DNA from: QVMP01 sp047974325
GTDB lineage: Bacteria > Bacteroidota > Bacteroidia > Bacteroidales > Dysgonomonadaceae
DNA length: 11,004 nt
Assembly: GCA_047974325.1 (NCBI GenBank)
Contig: JBKECE010000184.1
Location: 1 to 11,004 of the forward strand
Direction: 5' to 3'
Shown: positions 1 to 6,741 of the stretch, piece by piece
Numbering within the stretch: position 1 is the stretch's first letter
Layout of the letters: each line of letters opens with the position of its first letter
Notes under the pieces: model-generated
Told to the model about the DNA's origin: nothing
Database searches by the model: none
The model's input: only the letters and a program-made list of their open reading frames with translations
Translations under genes and position numbers: made by a program

Positions 1-120
1 GACCCAAAAGACGTTCAGACGAGACTGGGGCACAGCAATATAGCTACCATCTTACAGGTATACACCCATACTATTGCAGACAGGAGCGTAGCTATATTTG
101 AGGAAGCTGTCAACAACTGA
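1..120 (+). CDS. Tyrosine recombinase (phage/ICE-type integrase), C-terminal end only
   Basis: The first 39 codons read in frame 1 and end at a TGA at 118-120; the gene begins outside the window. The visible part holds the last catalytic box of the tyrosine recombinase family: LGHSNIATILQVYTHT, with the conserved His of the LGH motif at visible residue 11 and the predicted nucleophilic Tyr at residue 21, ten residues later as usual. Such enzymes cut and rejoin DNA at attachment sites to integrate or excise phages and conjugative elements. The short tail after the nucleophile (RSVAIFEEAVNN) is normal for the family, so the C-terminus looks intact. It converges on the sng operon. I cannot tell which element it serves, or whether the sng genes are inside or outside that element. 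Confidence 0.85.
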   Translation, partial: DPKDVQTRLGHSNIATILQVYTHTIADRSVAIFEEAVNN

Positions 121-152
121 AAATTTCGTTGATAAATCGTTGACAACTTCCT
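101..152 (+). terminator. Stem-loop over the integrase stop codon, probable terminator
   Basis: AGGAAGCTGTCAAC (101-114) can pair with GTTGACAACTTCCT (139-152): 14 bp with a single G-T wobble. The loop is long (24 nt), and a T-rich stretch (about 152-170) follows on the plus strand. The position, straddling the integrase stop, and the T-rich tail favour a transcription terminator for the integrase. The long loop is atypical, and an inverted repeat here could instead be a recombinase binding site. Confidence 0.45.
127..143. repeat. Direct repeats CGTTGA, 11 bp apart, in the integrase/sngC spacer
   Basis: CGTTGA occurs at 127-132 and again at 138-143, in the same orientation with an 11-bp period. 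A small inverted repeat, TGTAAT-GTA-ATTACA (177-191), lies further right in the same 126-bp spacer. Short direct repeats with about one helical turn of spacing next to an integrase gene are typical of arm-type integrase binding sites, but these are short and could arise by chance in AT-rich DNA. No attachment core can be identified without the other element end. Confidence 0.25.
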
Positions 153-246
153 TTCTTTATTCTTTTTATTCTAAAATGTAATGTAATTACAAGGACAACA
201 GGCAAATAGTTTTGACATTGTTCCCCATAAATACAACTCCCCTGTA

Positions 247-2439
247 CTAAAATGCCTCTTTTAACCCTTCAAAATCCAAATAGTCCTCTATAAATTGTTT
301 TCGTAGTAAGTTAAAAGGAATAAACTCGTTATATTTACCGTTAATCTGCACTTTCTCAGGTAAAGGAAGTTCATATAAATCTAATTCAGATTTAATAATA
401 TCGGAAATTATATATTCCAATTCTTCTTTCGTTCCAGTAAAATTCACCTCTAAAAAAACACAAGTAATCCAAGGGTGTTTACTTCTTATGTTCCTTTTCA
501 ATAACGCATAGTGAAGAGTCAATAGCTGTCGTGTCCCCACCCAAGGGAACACCGCGTATTTTTTATCGGAAAGAGGGGTAACCAGATTTTCTAAAATACC
601 GCTGTTTCGAGCAATGTATTGTATTTCCGTTAATCGTTCACGGCACCTCTCACTCAAGTACGGATATGGCAAATCACCTTGAAGAATGCTGCGGATTTTT
701 TTTACTAAAACAGTATGCAGCTCCGCGTCGAAATCTACGTCCCAGTCAACTACAGAAATACCTGGTACTTTTTTAACAAAAACAACCTTTGATTTTGTAT
801 TGACATCAACCGTTTCCCATGTCATGCCCGCCAATGCAAAACGAGTACCAACAGGGTAAATCTTATCAACAGTACCGATTGTGCGGTTTTCATCCTTAAC
901 TAGCAAATATTCTGGAGCAAGGAAAACCGTGAGAAAATGATGATTATTTACAATTTTTTCTCCTTCTCTGCCGATAATCAAGCCCCCATGTTCTGTTCGC
1001 TGTAATTGCTCAATATTAATAAGATGAGTCAATAACAGTTTATAATCATCCTGGGAAATATGGCTAAAGCAACCCAAAGTAAGGATAGCCTGCGCAAGAG
1101 CTGCAGGGGAAAGTTCACCACTGCTTTTTAAGTGGCTCATCGTTTGATGATACAGAAGGTTATATGCATGATGATGCGGATAAATTGGCTCTATCCAATG
1201 GTCCTTTATATACAACTCAATAATAGCAATCGTTCGGATAAACTCCCAATTGATAGGCCCCAGTGTATCAGCTGAATTGATTCGGATATCTTCAACAAAG
1301 GTGAATAGCAATTGTGGAACCTGACCTCGGCGCCCACATCTGCCAAGCCGCTGTGCAAAGCTGGAAACGCTAAGCGGGGCGCCGACCTGCACCGCTTGAT
1401 CAAGCGAACCAATGTCAATACCTAACTCCAATGTAACGGTTGCACCGGTGACAATTTTATCGTTACTTGATTTCATCTCATCCTCTGTATTTTCGCGAAG
1501 CAACGCAGAAACATTTCCATGATGGACCCGGTAAACATCAGGTGCTTTTTTTTGTAATGCAATTTCACGAAGATTCGCCATAACAAGTTCGGTTTCTTCC
1601 CGGCTGTTTGTAAAGATGATAGTCTTTTTATCAAGCGTCATCTTAAATAAATATTCGTAATGCTCGCGATCACCCATATTCCCGCCTGTTGCAACCTTGT
1701 TATCGCTTGCATCGTTGTCAGCGATATCACGCTCATCGTGTAGGTTAACAAAACGTTCCACATGAAGTTTGATACGCTTCTTTCCATCTTCCGCTATGGG
1801 AGCGGCACAGTTACGGCCGGTTCCTGTGTTGAGCCAGCTTTGCGCCAAAGACACATCACCGAGGGTTGCCGAAAGGCCGATACGCCTTGGATTTACGCCA
1901 GTCAGCTTTTGAAGACGTTCTAAGATGCACAACAGCTGAACACCACGTGCATCGCGCATAAACTGATGTACTTCATCAATAATGACAAATCGCAAATCAG
2001 AGAACATTTGGAGGCAAGCACCACGCTTATTGGTTAGAAGGCTTTCAAGTGATTCCGGGGTAATTTGGATAATCCCTTCTGGATGCTTGATTAACTCATT
2101 TTTCTTGGTTTGTGATGCGTCACCGTGCCATTTACAAACAGGAATATGTGAATCAACAAGTAACTGCTCAAGGCGTTTAAACTGGTCGTTAATAAGAGCT
2201 TTCAGCGGTGAAATATACATTACGCCTACCGAACGGGAAGGTTTCTCATACAGCTCCGTAAGCACAGGCAAAAAAGCCGCTTCGGTTTTTCCAGAGGCTG
2301 TGCCAGAGGAAAGCAGTAAATTGTCATCGCTGCCCAAAATGACCTCGCAAGAGGCAACCTGAATTCCACGTAATTCCTCCCATTTGTTCTGATATATGAA
2401 ATCCTGTATAAAAGGAGCAAGTCTGTTAAATACATCCAT
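247..2439 (-). CDS. sngC: Shango SngC: Lhr-like DEAD/DEAH-box superfamily 2 helicase
   Basis: A 730-aa SF2 helicase with all core motifs in order: Q-like RGIQ (24-27), Walker A GTASGKT (46-52), Ia SPLKAL (77-82), Ib TPES (127-130), Walker B/DEVH (155-158), SAT (190-192), motif IV FTNSRE (276-281), motif V GIDIG (340-344) and motif VI QRLGRCGRRG (363-372). The two RecA folds cover roughly residues 20-385. The remaining 345 residues have no motif I can name; the overall arrangement resembles Lhr-type helicases and BREX BrxHI. It is the last gene of the operon, 6 nt after the sngB stop, with GAGGTG (2449-2454) at 9 nt from its ATG. In Shango the helicase is the nucleic-acid-handling component; ATP-dependent translocation is inferred from motifs, and its target is unknown. 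No clear terminator was found after the TAG at 247. Confidence 0.88.
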   Translation of the reverse strand: MDVFNRLAPFIQDFIYQNKWEELRGIQVASCEVILGSDDNLLLSSGTASGKTEAAFLPVLTELYEKPSRSVGVMYISPLKALINDQFKRLEQLLVDSHIPVCKWHGDASQTKKNELIKHPEGIIQITPESLESLLTNKRGACLQMFSDLRFVIIDEVHQFMRDARGVQLLCILERLQKLTGVNPRRIGLSATLGDVSLAQSWLNTGTGRNCAAPIAEDGKKRIKLHVERFVNLHDERDIADNDASDNKVATGGNMGDREHYEYLFKMTLDKKTIIFTNSREETELVMANLREIALQKKAPDVYRVHHGNVSALLRENTEDEMKSSNDKIVTGATVTLELGIDIGSLDQAVQVGAPLSVSSFAQRLGRCGRRGQVPQLLFTFVEDIRINSADTLGPINWEFIRTIAIIELYIKDHWIEPIYPHHHAYNLLYHQTMSHLKSSGELSPAALAQAILTLGCFSHISQDDYKLLLTHLINIEQLQRTEHGGLIIGREGEKIVNNHHFLTVFLAPEYLLVKDENRTIGTVDKIYPVGTRFALAGMTWETVDVNTKSKVVFVKKVPGISVVDWDVDFDAELHTVLVKKIRSILQGDLPYPYLSERCRERLTEIQYIARNSGILENLVTPLSDKKYAVFPWVGTRQLLTLHYALLKRNIRSKHPWITCVFLEVNFTGTKEELEYIISDIIKSELDLYELPLPEKVQINGKYNEFIPFNLLRKQFIEDYLDFEGLKEAF

Positions 2440-2445
2440 CTTAGT

Positions 2446-3762
2446 TTACACCTCGAAATCTAAAAAATCACTGTGTATCGTTTCATCGGACAGACCACCC
2501 TTGGCCATTTCAAAGCTGTTGCTGCCTAAAATTTCAGACACACTTTTCTTTGGGTTCTGATGCAGAATATTAAAAAGTTCGATGAAATCACGGATGATTT
2601 CTCTCGGAGTGATATGTGTGCCTGCACCAACACGATTATATTCCACTGTCAGAAAATACAGTAAATCCTCATGACTCATCGTAGGTGTATAGTTGTATAG
2701 CTGTGCATGAATGTCCCGCAGTTTTTCAACGAGTACATACACCTCTTCTTGCGTAAGCATTTGCAGCCTAATAATGGGAGCGGTTAAGTCCTTCATCTCG
2801 TCAGTAGCAAAATGTCCTTCTGCTAAGCGTGATCGAAGAGCTTCATAACTGAACAAACCTTTGTATTTATCTTCAATACACTGAGGTGTACCGCCGATTA
2901 AAAATCCAATATGCTTTGCTTTGCCCTGTAGCACATCGTTATACATAGTCAGAATTTTTTCATAATTGTTTTGTCTTGTGATGGAGTTTGGAATCTTAAA
3001 GATATTGACAAGTTCATCAATGAAAACCAATAGCCCTTTATATCCGGCGTTTACTAAAAAAATAGCAAATAATTTCAAAAAATCATACCATGTTTCATCC
3101 GTAACAATGAAATTAATATCCAAATCTGCCTTTGCTTCTTTGCGGGATGCATATTCGCCGCGAAACCACTTCAGTACATTTGATTTCATTGCAGCATCAT
3201 CTTGTTTGTATGCTCTCCAGTAAGTAGCAACTGCCTTGGCGAACTCAAAACCGTTGACCATACCCTCAAGAGAACCAGCTACGGCATATATCTGTTTTTC
3301 AACTAATAGATTGAACTCTTCACCTTCTGCTTCGGACTGTGCTCTTATAGACGCCTGTATGCCTGAAATCCATTTTTCCAGAATCAACGGCAGTGCACCA
3401 CCATCCGGCTTTGATTTCGTTGAAAGGTTTTGGATAAGTTCTTTGTATGTTGCAAGTCCCTGCCCTTTTGTTCCCGCAAACCGTCGTTCAGGTGAAAGGT
3501 CAGCATCAACCACCGCAAAGCCTCTTGCTGTAGCATAATTGCGTATGGTTTGAAGTAAAAAGCTCTTACCGCTGCCATACTTGCCAACAATAAATCGAAA
3601 AGAAGCACTTCCATCCTCAATCATTTCAATATCATGTAAAATCGCTGCGATTTCCTGTGTTCGCCCTACGGTGATGTATTCAAGTCCTACGCGGGGAACG
3701 ACACCACCCTTTAATGCATTTATTAGTATATTGGCTATCCTCAACGGCAATTTATTTTCCAT
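2446..3762 (-). CDS. sngB: Shango SngB: DUF2791 (BrxD-like) P-loop ATPase
   Basis: A 438-aa AAA-like ATPase. Walker A is GKYGSGKS (60-67), Walker B LLVFIDE (244-250), a sensor-1-like strand IGFLIGGTPQ (285-294) follows, and ALRSRL (308-313) is a candidate arginine finger. The pattern of a GxxGSGKS P-loop near residue 60, a late FIDE Walker B and the GGTPQ/EALRSRL stretch is characteristic of the DUF2791 family, which includes BREX BrxD. A C-terminal region (about 330-438) is probably helical. It starts 4 nt after the sngA stop and ends 6 nt before the sngC ATG, so the three genes should be co-transcribed and probably translationally coupled. The ribosome binding site is weak (AAGGA inside the end of sngA), which fits coupling. 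In BREX type 2 and Shango this ATPase always accompanies an Lhr-like helicase; a cooperating complex is an inference. Confidence 0.88.
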   Translation of the reverse strand: MENKLPLRIANILINALKGGVVPRVGLEYITVGRTQEIAAILHDIEMIEDGSASFRFIVGKYGSGKSFLLQTIRNYATARGFAVVDADLSPERRFAGTKGQGLATYKELIQNLSTKSKPDGGALPLILEKWISGIQASIRAQSEAEGEEFNLLVEKQIYAVAGSLEGMVNGFEFAKAVATYWRAYKQDDAAMKSNVLKWFRGEYASRKEAKADLDINFIVTDETWYDFLKLFAIFLVNAGYKGLLVFIDELVNIFKIPNSITRQNNYEKILTMYNDVLQGKAKHIGFLIGGTPQCIEDKYKGLFSYEALRSRLAEGHFATDEMKDLTAPIIRLQMLTQEEVYVLVEKLRDIHAQLYNYTPTMSHEDLLYFLTVEYNRVGAGTHITPREIIRDFIELFNILHQNPKKSVSEILGSNSFEMAKGGLSDETIHSDFLDFEV

Positions 3763-3766
3763 TAGA

Positions 3767-5461
3767 TTACACCATTTCCTTAATTTTATTTATATATTCT
3801 TCATATATAGTCAAACAATCGTCAAGTTCAAGAATGTTATCACCAATTGTGTCAATCGCCTTTTCATTAATACTGTCAGCCAACACTTCCAGCATAACCC
3901 CGTTGGCATCTGCGAAATGTTTCAGATTTGTATCCCCTTGAAGTATTAATTTAAGTGCATTCACTTCTGTTTCTTCGAGTATATTAAAAAGACTTGTCCA
4001 ATTGTCTTGCATTGCTACAGAGGAATCGGCAAAAACAGTTTGAGATATAACAGGACTAGTCTCTACTGTGCTTGATTCAAAATACATCATGGGCTCGGTA
4101 TCTGGCACGATTAGTTTTTCCTGAGTGTCATCAGCTTCAAGTCTTATTTTATGAAGAGAAGATTCATCCACGGATACAACAATTTTTGTTGCTTCTTTGT
4201 AATACTCATTCACCGCTTCGTGAATTATATTTTCTAGGGAAAGGCCCGCAGATTCAAGTTTTTTTATAAGCCCACTGTCAACTAAATGAATATCAGCAGA
4301 CAGCTTGTGTTTGAATTTTGTAACTTTTCGTAATTCGGATTCTGTTTGTTTCATAATATAGCCAATGAGTTGCCGACCGCTATTCATAGATAATGTGGAA
4401 CTAAAAGACCAATTGTTTTTAGAACATATATATATTTCTTTATCAGAAAACACAACTTTCTTATCCGGTATCTTAATTGATGAATAAAACAATGCATCCT
4501 TGAAGGGCATCCATACAGACATCTTATTCGTCGGATAAAAAATTAAATCGTCAAAAATGATACCAGCTCTATTAAAGATAACTCTAAGTTTATGGATTAC
4601 AGTACAAAAACAATCACTAAGCTGCTCTTTTGTATCATCAGTAAAGAAAATTGATTTTCTGATATCATACTTTGAAACATTGCAAAATAAATCAAAGTTG
4701 TCGTTCATGTCTGTTTCGTACATGAATACTTTGGCATAATGTGCTTGTAGATTATTTTCGCAGACAAATTCCTTAAATGGCTTCGGGAGATCATAATAAA
4801 TATGATAGTCCTTTATCCACTTAATCACATATTTATCAATCGAAGAGTCAAAACGCTTGAATGCTCTCCAGAAAGACATAAGCTTATCAAGTCCTTCCTG
4901 AGAGTCAGCCACTCCGATATTATGAATCAGCTCGTATATATAAACAAAGGCATATGATAACGAAACGTTTGTGACATTACCTTTTCTTACATCAGTCCGC
5001 CATGTAAAATATGTTCTGAGCTGGGCATAACTCATTTGCTGGTAATAAGGAAAATAGTTTGAAAACTCTACATAACCATTGTAATCATCCTCATAATCCT
5101 TCATAAAAACAGCCTGCTTATAGAATACTTTGGAATTATTAATCCGTGTCTGTTTGTTATAAAAATAAGAATTGAAATTAGAAGGAAGCTGGATATCTCT
5201 TGCTATTTGTCTCATTTCATTAAATATCTTACGACTCTCATCAACGATAGGATTTACTACTTGCGGCTGAGGGGTAGAAAATGCCTGATTGCTGTTTGTT
5301 CCTCCGTCAATTTCAATCTCAGCAAAAACTTCATCTTCAAAGGAAACTGAAGTGACATTTTGTAAGAACTGTTTTAATTGGTTTTCCTTTTCTTCAAAAA
5401 AAGTTATTTGGCCCGGTATTTTAACAGATTTATATTTCTTGTCAAATTTGTTCATACGCAT
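3767..5461 (-). CDS. sngA: Shango SngA: TerB_N / TerB_C domain protein
   Basis: A 564-aa protein. The TerB_N-type region spans about 90-330, with the signature YFTWRTDVRKG (151-161) and SYAFVYIYELIHNIGV (169-184). The TerB_C-type region is about 484-562: W488, then SLFNILEETEVNALKLIL and AIDTIGDNILE (535-545), ending in an acidic EEYINKIKE tail. The first 80 residues look poorly ordered (charged, then QPQVVNP). TerB-type domains are linked to tellurite-stress and phage-defence systems. Next to a DUF2791 ATPase and an Lhr-like helicase they define Shango, where this protein is the first gene. Its molecular activity is not known. The start used is the first of two near ATGs (5461 and 5455). The strong GGAGGT is 23 nt upstream, too far for direct use; see the leader ORF at 5463-5576. 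Confidence 0.85.
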   Translation of the reverse strand: MRMNKFDKKYKSVKIPGQITFFEEKENQLKQFLQNVTSVSFEDEVFAEIEIDGGTNSNQAFSTPQPQVVNPIVDESRKIFNEMRQIARDIQLPSNFNSYFYNKQTRINNSKVFYKQAVFMKDYEDDYNGYVEFSNYFPYYQQMSYAQLRTYFTWRTDVRKGNVTNVSLSYAFVYIYELIHNIGVADSQEGLDKLMSFWRAFKRFDSSIDKYVIKWIKDYHIYYDLPKPFKEFVCENNLQAHYAKVFMYETDMNDNFDLFCNVSKYDIRKSIFFTDDTKEQLSDCFCTVIHKLRVIFNRAGIIFDDLIFYPTNKMSVWMPFKDALFYSSIKIPDKKVVFSDKEIYICSKNNWSFSSTLSMNSGRQLIGYIMKQTESELRKVTKFKHKLSADIHLVDSGLIKKLESAGLSLENIIHEAVNEYYKEATKIVVSVDESSLHKIRLEADDTQEKLIVPDTEPMMYFESSTVETSPVISQTVFADSSVAMQDNWTSLFNILEETEVNALKLILQGDTNLKHFADANGVMLEVLADSINEKAIDTIGDNILELDDCLTIYEEYINKIKEMV

Positions 5462-5462
5462 T

Positions 5463-5576
5463 TTAATTACGAGAAATACCCGCTACCTCCTTTTTTGATA
5501 TAATTGTCTCTCCTAAAAGTCTATACCTTTCAATCTTTGACAGCCGTAAATAAACTTCATTGATCATCATCTTCAT
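5463..5576 (-). CDS. 37-codon leader ORF directly upstream of sngA
   Basis: Reading from an ATG at 5576 gives 37 codons and a TAA at 5465-5463, one base before the sngA ATG at 5461. The peptide starts MKMMINEVYLRL and ends SKKEVAGISRN; it is basic, with no membrane segment. Several ATGs occur within the first four codons, and no good Shine-Dalgarno precedes them (AAAAGAATTGTG), so initiation here is uncertain. The strong AAGGAGGT of the region is inside this ORF, encoding KKEV, 23 nt from the sngA start. Ribosomes finishing the leader would stop essentially on the sngA start, the classic layout of translational coupling. It could also be a chance open frame or the decayed end of an older gene. 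I do not recognise the peptide. Confidence 0.4.
   Translation of the reverse strand: MKMMINEVYLRLSKIERYRLLGETIISKKEVAGISRN
5485..5496 (-). promoter_or_regulatory. Strong Shine-Dalgarno at unusual distance from sngA
   Basis: On the minus strand this reads AAAAAAGGAGGT, an excellent match to the 16S rRNA anti-SD. The gap to the first sngA ATG (5461) is 23 nt, well above the usual 5-10 nt, and no ATG, GTG or TTG lies in the sngA frame between it and 5461. The TAG at 5485-5483 closes that frame. Either sngA uses a non-standard start such as the ATT at 5467, or the ribosome is held here while the leader ORF terminates. Confidence 0.5.
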
Positions 5577-5606
5577 CACAATTCTTTTATTGCGACCTAT
5601 AGAGAT

Positions 5607-5635
5607 AATATACCATATTATTATGGATAAAGCAA
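5607..5635 (-). promoter_or_regulatory. Candidate sigma-A promoter of the sng operon
   Basis: On the minus strand TTGCTT (5635-5630) and TATATT (5612-5607) are separated by exactly 17 bp. This would start transcription near 5600, giving a leader of about 140 nt before sngA, with the 37-codon ORF inside it. The spacer contains the inverted repeat CCATA-N4-TATGG (5613-5626), a possible operator. The boxes are good but not perfect matches in AT-rich DNA. Confidence 0.45.
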
Positions 5636-5692
5636 ACAAATGTTCTTACCGTTAATTCCCTCCACACTGTGTGTTCAAAGCAAAACTCTAAA

Positions 5693-5736
5693 TAGAAAAC
5701 AAGGCACAGGTTATTAGCCCTGTCCCTTGTTTTCTA
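5693..5736. terminator. Long stem-loop, probable bidirectional terminator
   Basis: TAGAAAACAAGGCACAGG (5693-5710) pairs with 5719-5736 over 18 bp with one C-C mismatch, around an 8-nt loop TTATTAGC. The A-rich left arm and T-rich right arm give a U-tract on either strand, as expected for a rho-independent terminator working both ways. It sits just upstream of the sng promoter and would insulate the operon from minus-strand readthrough. The core CAGG-8 nt-CCTG repeats in the stem-loop at 5905-5930. Confidence 0.6.
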
Positions 5737-5785
5737 CTATTGGCTGTTTCTTCACACCATTCTCAACAGCATAAGCATTTCCATT
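5714..5785 (-). pseudogene. Possible C-terminal coding remnant merging into the stem-loop
   Basis: Between two in-frame TAA codons the minus strand reads NGNAYAVENGVKK followed by QPIVENKGQG and stop. The composition is that of a real protein tail, and its last codons form the arm of the 5693-5736 stem-loop, a common arrangement where a terminator overlaps a gene end. Nothing upstream in this frame continues the protein. At 23 residues this may be chance; the parent gene is not recognised. Confidence 0.2.
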
Positions 5786-5904
5786 TTATGAATCAATAAG
5801 ACTAGCCTTTGACTCTTTTTTTGATCAACAACGCGGAAATTGTAAATTTACTAATTTTAGAATCGATGACATCTTCCAACATCAAAAACAGATATAATTT
5901 TAAA
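5737..5904. other. AT-rich spacer, no gene seen
   Basis: Between the two stem-loops no frame on either strand gives a protein with a ribosome binding site or a recognisable motif. A plus-strand open frame starting at 5809 has no Shine-Dalgarno and runs antisense through the downstream secreted-protein gene, so it is not called. Confidence 0.5.
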
Positions 5905-5930
5905 TGGAACAGGAAAATAGCCCTGTTCCA
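5905..5930 (-). terminator. Stem-loop after the YHYH gene, probable terminator
   Basis: TGGAACAGG (5905-5913) and CCTGTTCCA (5922-5930) form a perfect 9-bp stem with an 8-nt loop (AAAATAGC). It begins 38 nt after the stop of the minus-strand gene ending at 5968 and is followed on that strand by TTTAAAATTATATCTG and a T5 run, a moderate U-rich tail. It shares its CAGG/CCTG core and TAGC loop end with the stem-loop at 5693-5736. Confidence 0.6.
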
Positions 5931-5967
5931 ACGATATATAATCGGTACTAAATATACCATTATGCTA

Positions 5968-6444
5968 TTACTGCAGGTTGATTTCCAGTGCTATTGTCAC
6001 TTGCTCACCAATGATTCCATCTACAGCCAAACCATTGTCTTCCTGAAATTTCATCAATGCACTTTTAGTCTTCTTCCCCATAATTCCGTCTGGCGTTCCA
6101 CAGTCATATCCTCTTTCATTCAGTGCTTCCTGTACCGCCTTTACCGTTTCTGTGTCTTTTGATACCGTCTCTACCGCAGTTGTTGATGCAGTTGTTGATG
6201 CCTTTGTCTTATAAGGGCAAACACCGCCACTGTGTAAATGAGGTGGGTATCCACCACAATGATAATGGTAACTTCCAAGCCCGCTCTTATTTTTGTTGTC
6301 CTTATGCCCACCACTTGAATCAGTTCTTCCCGAATGAGCTTGTGCAGTAATCACAATTGGGTTTTCGAATGCAGATACAACAGGTGACACCGTGACAATA
6401 AATGCCAGCAAAACAGCTAATAGTAATTGACAACTCTTTTTCAT
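5968..6444 (-). CDS. Secreted YHYH-motif protein with C-terminal peptidoglycan-binding domain
   Basis: A 158-aa exported protein. It has a signal peptide (MKKSCQLLLAVLLAFIVTV, likely cleaved after SPVVSA), then a His/Cys-rich segment (HSGRTDSSGGHKDNKNKSG followed by YHYHCGGYPPHLH and VCPY). Next come an Ala/Thr/Ser linker and a peptidoglycan-binding type 1 repeat at about 95-155, with VQEALNERGYDCG, DGIMG, KFQEDNGLAVDGIIG. The YHYH segment is a common small domain in Firmicutes surface proteins; its His and Cys suggest metal binding, which is inferred. The protein should sit in the cell wall. The ATG at 6444 is chosen over the TTG immediately before it, because GGAGGGG (6457-6451) is at good spacing. 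It appears monocistronic, with a candidate promoter upstream and a terminator at 5905-5930. Confidence 0.85.
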   Translation of the reverse strand: MKKSCQLLLAVLLAFIVTVSPVVSAFENPIVITAQAHSGRTDSSGGHKDNKNKSGLGSYHYHCGGYPPHLHSGGVCPYKTKASTTASTTAVETVSKDTETVKAVQEALNERGYDCGTPDGIMGKKTKSALMKFQEDNGLAVDGIIGEQVTIALEINLQ

Positions 6445-6504
6445 CAAAGTCCCCTCCGGATTTAATTATTTCTATCATCTTACCATGTTATAGTCAATAC
6501 GTAT

Positions 6505-6531
6505 ATTATAATCTAAGTTTTCATTCGACAA
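6505..6531 (-). promoter_or_regulatory. Candidate promoter of the YHYH gene
   Basis: A perfect TATAAT lies on the minus strand at 6510-6505, about 60 nt upstream of the start codon. The best -35 match is TTGTCG (6531-6526), with a short 15-bp spacer. A TTGACT further downstream has a poor -10 partner. The -10 is convincing, the -35 less so. Confidence 0.4.
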
Positions 6532-6545
6532 ATTCCGACATTGGC

Positions 6546-6683
6546 ATGCAGATATTCTTTATGCCTCTTCATACTATACTTCGTCAAGGAATGGCTTATC
6601 GATGGAATAAACATGGATCTGTTCCCATTGAAAATGACATAGAAAACAAGGCGAAAGCAAACGGCTTATTAAAGTACGCCTAA
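6546..6683 (+). pseudogene. Probable C-terminal gene remnant, function unknown
   Basis: A plus-strand frame ends at a TAA at 6681-6683 and from 6546 reads MQIFFMPLHTILRQGMAYRW, NKHGSVPIENDIENKAKANG, LLKYA. The soluble, charged, helix-like tail looks like a genuine protein end. No start with a Shine-Dalgarno is visible, and upstream the frame runs antisense through the YHYH gene's leader and signal peptide, so any original 5' part is gone. GGGAGGCG follows the stop but precedes no credible gene. I do not recognise the family. Confidence 0.3.
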
Positions 6684-6741
6684 AAAGGGAGGCGAATCCA
6701 CAAAACAGGAGGCTTTCCTATATTTTTTGCTTATATAGAAA

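Noticed and set aside
211..236. TTGACA on the plus strand as a promoter in the integrase/sngC spacer
   Set aside because: No acceptable -10 lies 16-18 bp downstream, and no plus-strand gene follows.
247..5461. BREX type 2 assignment because of BrxD-like ATPase plus BrxHI-like helicase
   Set aside because: No BrxA/B, PglX methylase, PglZ or BrxC is present in the three-gene unit, and the TerB_N/TerB_C partner fits Shango instead.
3767..5461. Tellurite-resistance gene based on the TerB domain
   Set aside because: The usual ter genes (terC, terD, terZ) are absent, and the ATPase and helicase neighbours indicate phage defence.
5809..6162. 117-codon plus-strand ORF
   Set aside because: No ribosome binding site, and it runs antisense through the YHYH/peptidoglycan-binding gene; a shadow frame.
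6445..6447. TTG codon as start of the YHYH gene
   Set aside because: The adjacent ATG at 6444 has the same upstream GGAGGGG at good spacing and gives a standard MKKS signal peptide start.
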